This document shows positions 57,934 through 64,000 of a stretch of 64,000 bases of DNA, piece by piece. The notes under the pieces are model-generated. The model saw only the letters and a program-made list of their open reading frames with translations, did no database searches and had not been told where the DNA came from. Within the stretch, counting starts at the first letter, position 1, and every line of letters begins with the position of its first letter. The stretch is taken from contig JAGBFH010000002.1 of assembly GCA_017936605.1 (NCBI GenBank), positions 62,001 through 126,000 of the forward strand. The letters run 5' to 3'. Origin of the DNA: Tidjanibacter sp. (GTDB lineage: Bacteria > Bacteroidota > Bacteroidia > Bacteroidales > Rikenellaceae). Both the position numbers and the translations under genes were made by a program.

Positions 57934-60755
57934 ACGAGCAGAACAAAATAGTCATCACTGGTGCAAGGGTCAATAATCTCAAGAATATTGACCTCGAGAT
58001 TCCGCGCGATAGTCTGGTTGTTGTGACCGGTCTTTCGGGCAGCGGCAAGTCGTCACTCGCCTTCGACACAATCTATGCCGAGGGTCAGAGGCGTTATATG
58101 GAGACCCTCTCATCCTATGCTCGTCAGTTTGTGGGTACGATGGAGCGCCCCGATGTGGACAAGATTGAGGGACTCAGCCCCGTGGTGGCTATCGAGCAGA
58201 AGACCACCAACAAGAATCCACGCTCGACCGTAGGCACCGTCACCGAGATAAACGACTTCCTACGCCTGCTCTACGCCCGCGCCTCGAGGGCCTACTCTCC
58301 CATAACTGGTGAGGAGATGGTCCACTACACCGACGAACAAATCATCCGCCTCATTGAGGAGAGTTTCCAGGGGCGCAAGATTGCCCTGCTGGCACCCGTC
58401 ATCAAGGGGCGCAAGGGTCACTACCGCGAACTCTTCGAGGGGTTCATCAAGCGCGGATTTCTACACGCGAGGGTCGACGGAGAGGTCGTGGAGATTTCGT
58501 CGGGTATGAAGCTCGACCGCTACAAGACCCACACCATCGAACTGGTTGTGGATAGGCTGCGCGTGGGCGACAGTGGCCACGACCGCCTCGTCAAGAGCCT
58601 CAAGGAGGCGATGCGACAGGGCAAGGGCACCATCTTGGTCTACGACTACGATGCCGATGCGGCACGCTACTACTCGCGACACCTGATGTGCCCCACAACG
58701 GGTGTTTCGTTCGATGAGCCCGCACCCTACACCTTCTCCTTCAACTCCCCACAAGGCGCTTGTCCCCATTGTGGCGGTCTGGGCGAGGAGGCTCGATTCG
58801 ACAGAGATAAACTCCTGCCCGACGGCAGGCTAAGCATAGCCGAGGGTGGCATTGCCCCACTCTACAAGATGCGCACCAAATGGTTTCTGGCCGTTATGTC
58901 GGCTCTGGGCCGCAGGTACGACTTCACCATTGACGACCCCGTGGGCTCACTCTCCGAGGAGGCCCTCTCGGCCATCATCAATGGCGATGCCGAGCCCGTG
59001 GCCATCGACTGCCACGCCCTCTATGGAGGTGGCGGTGTGCAGATGACCGCTTGGCAGGGCGTGAGCCAATATATCGAGAACTCCACCGAGGAGGGCACAC
59101 GCGGCACGGGTGCCAAGTGGCTCAAGCAGTTCGTCGAGCGCACCCCTTGTAGCCATTGCGGCGGCTCACGACTAAAACCCGAGGCACTCCACTTCCGCAT
59201 TGGAGGGAAGAATATTGCCGAGGTTTCCGAGATGAGCATCGAGGAGATGAGGGAGTGGATTCGGGATGTGCCCAACCAGATGAACAAAAAGGAGTTGGCC
59301 ATTGCCCGCGAGATACTAAAGGAGATTGGCGACCGCCTCGGTTTCCTCTCGGATGTGGGACTTGGTTACCTCTCTCTCAACCGTCCATCGGCCTCACTCT
59401 CGGGTGGCGAGAGCCAGCGCATAAGGCTCGCTACACAGGTGGGCTCGAAGCTCGTCAATGTGCTCTACATCCTCGATGAGCCCAGCATCGGCCTCCACCA
59501 GAGGGATAATCGTCGTCTGATTGACAGCCTCAAGAATCTGCGTGATGAGGGCAATAGTGTGGTTGTCGTGGAGCACGACGAGGAGATGATGCGCTCGGCC
59601 GACTGGATTGTCGATATGGGCCCCGCAGCGGGTCGCAAGGGCGGTGAGGTTGTGGCAGAGGGCCCCTTTGAGGAGATTCTCAAGGCCAACTCGCTGACGG
59701 CCGACTATCTCTCGGCAAGGCGCAAGATAGAGATTCCAGCAGAGCGTCGCAAGGGCAACGGCAAATATATAGAAATCACAGGAGCAAGGGGCAACAACCT
59801 CAAGGATGTAAGTCTTAGGATACCCCTGGGTATGATGGTGTGCGTGACGGGAGTGAGCGGCAGCGGCAAATCGTCGCTCATAAACGAAACCCTCCACCCC
59901 TATCTGAGTCGCACCCTCTATCGCTCCTTCGACCAACCACTACCTTTCGATAAAATCGAAGGTGTGGAGAACATCACAAAACTCGTTGTTGTGGACCAGA
60001 GCCCCATTGGGCGCACACCTCGCAGCAACCCCGCAACCTACACCAATGTCTTTGCCGACATCCGCAAACTCTTCGAAAAGACGCAGGATGCACAGGTGAG
60101 GGGCTTCGGTGCGGGCCGTTTCTCGTTCAATGTCAAGGGCGGCCGTTGCGAGGAGTGCAAGGGTGCAGGAGTGCAGACCATCGAGATGAACTTCCTGCCG
60201 GATGTCTATGTCACCTGCAAGGCGTGTGGCGGCCACCGCTACAATCGCGAAACTCTCGAGGTCAAATATAAGGGCAAGAACATCGACGAGGTGCTTTCGA
60301 TGACCATCAATCAGGCTGTGGAGTTCTTCGAGAGCATCCCAAAGATTTACACCAAGTTGCGTGCTATTCAGGAGGTTGGACTCGGCTACCTCAAGTTGGG
60401 CCAGAGTTGCACGACCCTCTCGGGTGGCGAGAGTCAGCGCATAAAACTCGCCTCGGAGCTCGCCGGCCGCGATACGGGCCACACGCTCTACATCTTCGAC
60501 GAGCCCACCACAGGCCTCCACTTCGAGGATATCAACCAGCTGCTCTCCGTCTTCCAAAAGCTCGTAGACAGGGGCAACAGTGTCATCATCATTGAGCACA
60601 ATCTGGATGTCATCAAGTCGGCCGACTGGGTGATTGATATGGGCCCCGAGGGTGGCTCGGCAGGTGGCAGGGTCATTGCCGAGGGCACTCCCGAGGAGGT
60701 TGCCGCCATCCACGAGAGCCACACCAGTCGTTTCCTCAAGGAGATTTTGGGTTAG
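57930..60755 (+). CDS. uvrA: Excinuclease ABC subunit A
   Basis: 941 residues from the ATG overlapping the amidase stop. Two ABC modules: Walker A '[20 protein letters not shown]' and '[20 protein letters not shown]', signatures '[15 protein letters not shown]' and '[15 protein letters not shown]', Walker B '[15 protein letters not shown]' and '[14 protein letters not shown]'. Zinc-binding cysteines are in 'CPHCGG', 'CSHCGG', 'CEECKGAG' and 'CKACGG'. It recognises bulky DNA lesions with UvrB. Full length; the gene is followed by a hairpin. Confidence 0.97.
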   Translation: MNEQNKIVITGARVNNLKNIDLEIPRDSLVVVTGLSGSGKSSLAFDTIYAEGQRRYMETLSSYARQFVGTMERPDVDKIEGLSPVVAIEQKTTNKNPRSTVGTVTEINDFLRLLYARASRAYSPITGEEMVHYTDEQIIRLIEESFQGRKIALLAPVIKGRKGHYRELFEGFIKRGFLHARVDGEVVEISSGMKLDRYKTHTIELVVDRLRVGDSGHDRLVKSLKEAMRQGKGTILVYDYDADAARYYSRHLMCPTTGVSFDEPAPYTFSFNSPQGACPHCGGLGEEARFDRDKLLPDGRLSIAEGGIAPLYKMRTKWFLAVMSALGRRYDFTIDDPVGSLSEEALSAIINGDAEPVAIDCHALYGGGGVQMTAWQGVSQYIENSTEEGTRGTGAKWLKQFVERTPCSHCGGSRLKPEALHFRIGGKNIAEVSEMSIEEMREWIRDVPNQMNKKELAIAREILKEIGDRLGFLSDVGLGYLSLNRPSASLSGGESQRIRLATQVGSKLVNVLYILDEPSIGLHQRDNRRLIDSLKNLRDEGNSVVVVEHDEEMMRSADWIVDMGPAAGRKGGEVVAEGPFEEILKANSLTADYLSARRKIEIPAERRKGNGKYIEITGARGNNLKDVSLRIPLGMMVCVTGVSGSGKSSLINETLHPYLSRTLYRSFDQPLPFDKIEGVENITKLVVVDQSPIGRTPRSNPATYTNVFADIRKLFEKTQDAQVRGFGAGRFSFNVKGGRCEECKGAGVQTIEMNFLPDVYVTCKACGGHRYNRETLEVKYKGKNIDEVLSMTINQAVEFFESIPKIYTKLRAIQEVGLGYLKLGQSCTTLSGGESQRIKLASELAGRDTGHTLYIFDEPTTGLHFEDINQLLSVFQKLVDRGNSVIIIEHNLDVIKSADWVIDMGPEGGSAGGRVIAEGTPEEVAAIHESHTSRFLKEILG

Positions 60756-60782
60756 CCACACACATACAATAATAGAAGATTT

Positions 60783-60820
60783 AGGGGCGCGGAGCAAGGT
60801 TTCGCGCCCCTCTCTTGTTC
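60783..60820 (+). terminator. Terminator after uvrA
   Basis: AGGGGCGCG pairs with CGCGCCCCT around an 11-base loop, followed by CTCTTGTTCT. Confidence 0.7.
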
Positions 60821-60909
60821 TGCGGCACACATTTTGCACCCTCCCACTATTGAGGGAGAAATGTTTACTTCTGCCCGAGAGATGTTCCAAGTGGAGCCAA
60901 TGGGGCCAC

Positions 60910-60928
60910 GGAACAAAATATTTGTTCC
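60910..60928. promoter_or_regulatory. Perfect palindrome upstream of the lipid gene pair, possible operator
   Basis: GGAACAAA and TTTGTTCC form perfect 8-base arms around ATA, 54 bases before the CDP-alcohol phosphatidyltransferase start. The size and symmetry fit a dimeric repressor site; no regulator gene is adjacent. Confidence 0.45.
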
Positions 60929-60981
60929 ACCCAGAGAGTTATCAAGGCAAACACAAGTAAACCACAAAACAACAAAAAACA

Positions 60982-61722
60982 ATGGGAACAGAAAAAGCAG
61001 CCAGGATTCAGACATCTCTGCTCAATGGTGTCGAAAAAAAGGCACTCGTATGGCTCGCCAAGCGTCAGCCTCGGTGGGTCACATCGGACCTGCTGACCTA
61101 CATAGGGGTGGCGGGTGCTTTCATTTGTGGCCTCGGGTTTGCACTCTCGAGCCTCGATATAGGTTGGTTATGGCTCTCCTCGGCAGGCCTTGTGATAAAT
61201 TGGTATGGCGACTCGCTCGACGGCACTCTCGCGCGAGTGAGAAACACCCAACGCCCCAAGTACGGATTCTTTATCGACCACTCCATAGACGCAATCACCA
61301 TCACAATGATGTGTGTGGGTGCGGGCCTCTCGCCCCTCTTGCGCCTCGACTTGGCACTCGCGGTGCTGGTAGCCTACCTTATAATCTCCATCTATACCTA
61401 TGTGTGCACCATCGTCACTAACCAGATGAGGCTCACCTACGGCAAGCTGGGCCCCACAGAGTTCCGACTGATTGTCATCATCTGCAACACCCTGTTCATC
61501 TACACCCCGTGGCGCAACCTTGGCTACATAGTAGCGGGCATAGAGTTAGGCCTTTTTGACATCATCGCCATTGTTGCCGTTGCGATTATGGCCGTATTGT
61601 GGCTCCAGCAGTGGCTACGCGACAGGAAGACCCTCTCCAAACTCGACCCCCTCAAAAAGAGCTCAGAGGCCGCAGGACCAAAACCCCAAACCCAAAGAAT
61701 CAAAAAGAGAGAGACCGCGTGA
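60982..61722 (+). CDS. CDP-alcohol phosphatidyltransferase family protein
   Basis: 246 residues, polytopic. The family signature D-x2-D-G-x2-A-R, then G-x3-D-x3-D, is intact in 'DSLDGTLARVRNTQRPKYG' and 'FFIDHSID'. Such enzymes swap CMP for an alcohol (glycerol-3-phosphate, serine, inositol, ethanolamine) on CDP-diacylglycerol; the alcohol used here cannot be told. The C-terminal ~35 residues are a charged cytosolic tail. The stop TGA overlaps the GTG start of the acyltransferase gene (GTGA), so both are likely one lipid-synthesis unit. Confidence 0.88.
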   Translation: MGTEKAARIQTSLLNGVEKKALVWLAKRQPRWVTSDLLTYIGVAGAFICGLGFALSSLDIGWLWLSSAGLVINWYGDSLDGTLARVRNTQRPKYGFFIDHSIDAITITMMCVGAGLSPLLRLDLALAVLVAYLIISIYTYVCTIVTNQMRLTYGKLGPTEFRLIVIICNTLFIYTPWRNLGYIVAGIELGLFDIIAIVAVAIMAVLWLQQWLRDRKTLSKLDPLKKSSEAAGPKPQTQRIKKRETA

Positions 61723-62996
61723 TAAGAAAATATCTAAAATTTATGATAAGCAGAGGGCTCGGCACGGTGGTGGACACACTGGTGCTGTGGGCCCTCTCGC
61801 GCCACATATTCTCGGGTAGTTACTGGACTACCTATATTCTATCCCCCTTCCTGTCGTTCGAGGTGGTCGTAATGTGCAACTTCCTCTGCTCCTACTTTTG
61901 GATATGGCGCGAGAGAATTTCGCACAAAAACTCGGCCTCCTTCTGGCGACACTTCCTCGGCTTCAACCTCTCCTCCTTTGTGGGCTTTCTGGTGAAGATG
62001 CTCTTCCTGCTCCTCTTCGAGCGGATGTTCGGGTGGAGCGTTGTAGTCTGCAACCTCGTGGCACTCTGCATCTCGGGAGTGCTCAACTTCCTGCTCTCCG
62101 ATGCGCTCGTCTTCCGCCGCCCCACCTCGCGCCCCGAGCACGAACTACTCTCACTGGAGGAACTCGCCACCCTCTCGCCACTCTTCAGAGGGCGCCTGGG
62201 CAGGCTCTTTGGGCGGTTTGCCTTTTGGCTCTGCGGCGTGGGCAGAATCAACCGCCTCTACGACGCAATCTACTCACTCAATGGCCCCGAGGCCGCACGC
62301 CGAGCTCTCGACATCATTGGGTGTGACTACCAGATTGGCTCCGCCGAACGGCTCGATAAGCTCCCCGAAGGACCCTTTATCACCGTCAGCAACCACCCCT
62401 ATGGCGGCATAGACGGAGTGATAATGCTCGATATGATTGGCAGCCGCCGCAGGGACCTCAAGATAATGGTCAACAAGATTCTTGGCCGCATAGAGCCTAT
62501 GCAGTCCAACTTCGTGACCGTCACCCCTACAGAAACCCACAAGCGCAAAGCAGATGCCACAACCCTGGCGGGCATCAAGGCCACCCTCGCCCACCTACGC
62601 TCGGGCGGCGCGATGGCCCTCTTCCCCTCGGGCGCTGTATCGGACCTCCACCCTCTGCGTGGCGACATCTCCGACAGGGAGTGGCAGGAGAGCATTGTGC
62701 GACTCATCCAGCGTGCCCGCGTGCCCATAGTGCCCATCCACTTCGAGGGACGCAACTCGCTTTTCTACTACCTTTTGGGGCTGGTGGATTGGCGCGTGAG
62801 GCTACTTCGACTGCCTCGCGAGGTGCTCAACAAGCACCGCGGTACCCACCGAGTGAACATCGGCGCCACCATAACGGTTGCCGAACAAGAGGCCATAGGC
62901 TCCGTGGAGGCCCTTCGCACTCTGCTGCGTTCGAGGGTCTACGATATGCCTAAGGCTGCTGACTACACCTCGGCAAAAGAGGCTTTGGAGCGGTGA
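61719..62996 (+). CDS. GtrA-like membrane domain fused to a PlsC-type acyltransferase
   Basis: About 425 residues from a GTG that overlaps the preceding stop; an ATG at 61743 is the alternative. Residues about 10-130 hold four transmembrane helices of the GtrA type ('ISRGLGTVVDTLVLWALSRH', 'CNFLCSYFWIWRERI', 'SGVLNFLLSDALVFR'). After a linker the C-terminal ~250 residues are an LPLAT/hemolysin-type acyltransferase: 'FITVSNHPYGGIDGVIMLDM' (N-H-x4-D-like), 'MALFPSGAVSDLHPLRGD' and 'VPIVPIHFEGRNSLFYYLLG', then 'LPREVLNKHRGTHRVNIGA'. The last blocks resemble the O-acyltransferases of amino-acid lipid synthesis (GlsA/OlsA-like). A membrane-tethered lysolipid acyltransferase is inferred. Confidence 0.82.
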   Translation: MIRKYLKFMISRGLGTVVDTLVLWALSRHIFSGSYWTTYILSPFLSFEVVVMCNFLCSYFWIWRERISHKNSASFWRHFLGFNLSSFVGFLVKMLFLLLFERMFGWSVVVCNLVALCISGVLNFLLSDALVFRRPTSRPEHELLSLEELATLSPLFRGRLGRLFGRFAFWLCGVGRINRLYDAIYSLNGPEAARRALDIIGCDYQIGSAERLDKLPEGPFITVSNHPYGGIDGVIMLDMIGSRRRDLKIMVNKILGRIEPMQSNFVTVTPTETHKRKADATTLAGIKATLAHLRSGGAMALFPSGAVSDLHPLRGDISDREWQESIVRLIQRARVPIVPIHFEGRNSLFYYLLGLVDWRVRLLRLPREVLNKHRGTHRVNIGATITVAEQEAIGSVEALRTLLRSRVYDMPKAADYTSAKEALER

Positions 62997-63113
62997 ACAT
63001 CGTAGAAATGCACCGAACAACATATTATTATTTAGGACTTTAGCAAGTAAATGGAACCATTTGAAATAAGTTAAATTGTAAATCTTTCAAATTTTCAAAC
63101 TACTCAAAGGCAC

Positions 63114-63121
63114 TACTTTTG
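63114..63121 (+). promoter_or_regulatory. -7 element of the DUF2147 gene
   Basis: TACTTTTG, matching TAnnTTTG, 56 bases before the ATG. No clear -33. Confidence 0.45.
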
Positions 63122-63177
63122 CATTAACAAAATCAATCAAGCCGCCCTCTGGCAGCAATATAAAAACAAGAGAACAG

Positions 63178-63570
63178 ATGAAAAAGATTATCACCACCCT
63201 GACCGCCATTCTTCTTGGCATTATGGCCCTCTCGGCACAGAGCCAGTTTGTAGGCAAATGGACCACCATTGACGACAAGACCGAGAAACCCGCTGGCATC
63301 GTAGAGATTTACAAAGGTACCGACGGCCTCTACTACGGCAAACTCGTAGACACCTACGGGCCCGACAAGAGTGCTGTGGGCACTATGATTGTCAAAGGTA
63401 TGAGCTACAAGGATGGCAAACTCGTAGGTGGCAAGGTCTATGACCCCGACTCGGGCAAGACCTACTACTGCACCATCAAGTACGACGGCGCCAAGAAGGC
63501 CCTCAACCTCCGAGGCTCACTCGACAAGAAAGGCCTCCTGGGTCGCACACAGACTTGGATTAAGAAGTAG
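63178..63570 (+). CDS. DUF2147 exported protein
   Basis: 130 residues: signal peptide ('MKKIITTLTAILLGIMALSA'), then a compact beta-rich domain with the DUF2147 blocks 'FVGKWTTIDDKTEKPAGIVE', 'LVGGKVYDPDSGKTYYCTIK' and 'LNLRGSLDKKGLLGRTQTWI'. The family is periplasmic and of unknown function, lipocalin-like in appearance. Single gene with its own promoter and terminator. Confidence 0.9.
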   Translation: MKKIITTLTAILLGIMALSAQSQFVGKWTTIDDKTEKPAGIVEIYKGTDGLYYGKLVDTYGPDKSAVGTMIVKGMSYKDGKLVGGKVYDPDSGKTYYCTIKYDGAKKALNLRGSLDKKGLLGRTQTWIKK

Positions 63571-63837
63571 CAAACACACTCTCATTCAACACATAACAAA
63601 CGCGAAGTTCGGGTACGGAGGCGACCTCCCTACCCGAATTTTTTATTTGGAGAGAACAGAGAACAGTGAAAAGTGAAAAGAGAAAAGTGAAAAGAGAAAA
63701 GAGAAAAGTGAAAGGTGGAAAGTTGAAAAGTTGGCAATTTCATTTTTCACCCCACCAACTTAAGGGGGAAAATCAAAAGAAAGCCTCTTGGACCCTTTGG
63801 CCCTATTGCAGCTTTCGACAAACAAGCGCTGAGAGCG
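63571..63837. repeat. Intergenic region with purine-rich tract
   Basis: No gene seen. A terminator (63608-63645) is followed by a GTGAAAAG/AGAAAAGTGAAA tract ending in AGTTGAAAAGTTGG (63660-63735) and a CCCCACCAACTTAAGGGGG block (63749-63768). Confidence 0.65.
63608..63645 (+). terminator. Terminator of the DUF2147 gene
   Basis: TTCGGGTA-c-GGAGG pairs with CCTCC-c-TACCCGAA, followed by TTTTTTATTT. Confidence 0.9.
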
Positions 63838-63945
63838 GAAGGAGGGCCAAATAAAGGAGCGAGTCCGCAGCCTACTTTTCGTAGGGGAGGAACTCGCTCT
63901 TGGAAGTCTTGGTGCGAAAAGCACCCGTTATGTGCCTTTATTAAG
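63838..63945 (-). repeat. Gene-end quasi-palindromic element, copy 5
   Basis: Core in minus sense: outer stem GAGCGAG/CTCGCTC, loop TTCCTCC opposite TGCGG, inner stem CCTACG/AGTAGG-like; the gene-side arm carries the GGTGC/GCACC hairpin. Closest to the copy at 49299-49423. The distal arm is shorter and less matched than in the other copies. A probable minus-strand stop codon lies at its gene-side edge. Confidence 0.75.
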
Positions 63946-64000
63946 CGCGGGGGTCACGCATAATCGCGGTCTTATCCACGCGGAGGGTAACATTACCATC
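63941..64000 (-). CDS. Probable C-terminal fragment of a minus-strand gene
   Basis: On the minus strand one frame is open from the right edge and ends 'DGNVTLRVDKTAIMRDPRA' before a TAA. Too short to identify. Support is mostly positional: every other complete copy of the quasi-palindromic element abuts the stop of a minus-strand gene, and this frame stops in the same place. Confidence 0.4.
   Translation of the reverse strand, partial: DGNVTLRVDKTAIMRDPRA

Noticed and set aside
60860..60981. Small open frame upstream of the CDP-alcohol phosphatidyltransferase
   Set aside because: The frame runs on into the phosphatidyltransferase gene out of frame, with no coding character of its own.

Overview
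The window is a contiguous piece of a Bacteroidota (order Bacteroidales) chromosome, perhaps an Alistipes/Rikenellaceae relative. That placement is an inference from a SusC/SusD pair, many lipoproteins with Bacteroidales-type lipoboxes, DUF4369/TlpA thioredoxins, the class-specific -7 promoter element TAnnTTTG in front of many genes, and moderately high GC coding DNA with AT-rich intergenic DNA. No rRNA, CRISPR array, integrase, transposase or phage gene was seen; the only RNA gene found is one tRNA-Arg(ACG).

Layout. 1-4200: 3' end of mtaB, an orphan membrane sensor, trkH and a SPOR-like envelope protein. 4284-8100: lpdA, a C69 dipeptidase and a YggS-type PLP protein. 8220-23394: a nine-gene co-directional surface locus (SusC, SusD, three further lipoproteins including an EF-hand-like and a leucine-rich-repeat protein, a BACON/LRR lipoprotein, a subtilisin-like lipoprotein protease, a DUF1573 protein and a small lipoprotein), which looks like a protein/peptide acquisition system. 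23473-29694: thioesterase, FAD synthetase without its kinase half, Rex, a HAD phosphatase, a LysM/ligand-binding protein, a DnaQ-like exonuclease and dnaN. 30272-39868: M20 peptidase, nucleoside phosphorylase, tRNA-Arg, three tandem DUF4369 lipoproteins (two with thioredoxin domains), ruvC, lpxD, coaD and glycyl-tRNA synthetase. 40300-45997: an RND efflux operon. 46212-52447: alkaline phosphatase, rpmE2, the rpsF-rpsR-rplI operon, lptB and recQ. 52710-63570: a YD-repeat protein, rsmA, a lipoprotein, a methyltransferase, a CvfB-like protein, a nitrilase-family amidase overlapping uvrA, then a CDP-alcohol phosphatidyltransferase overlapping a GtrA-acyltransferase fusion, and a DUF2147 protein. 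A minus-strand gene probably enters at the right edge.

The least ordinary signal is in the intergenic DNA. Six related quasi-palindromic elements (30151-30273, 38109-38205, 38206-38328, 40200-40318, 49299-49423, about 63838-63945) share one architecture: an asymmetric internal loop that is nearly invariant, flanked by an inner and an outer stem whose sequences differ between copies but keep pairing. Four of them are bounded by very long arms that start at, or a few codons before, the stop codon of a minus-strand gene, so the gene's own 3' end has a complementary copy beyond the element; a fifth also abuts a probable minus-strand gene end. They sit next to AAGGTCCTT/CTTATAAG and GTCGAC-type low-complexity tracts. 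I regard this family as the best candidate in the window for an undescribed structured RNA or DNA element.
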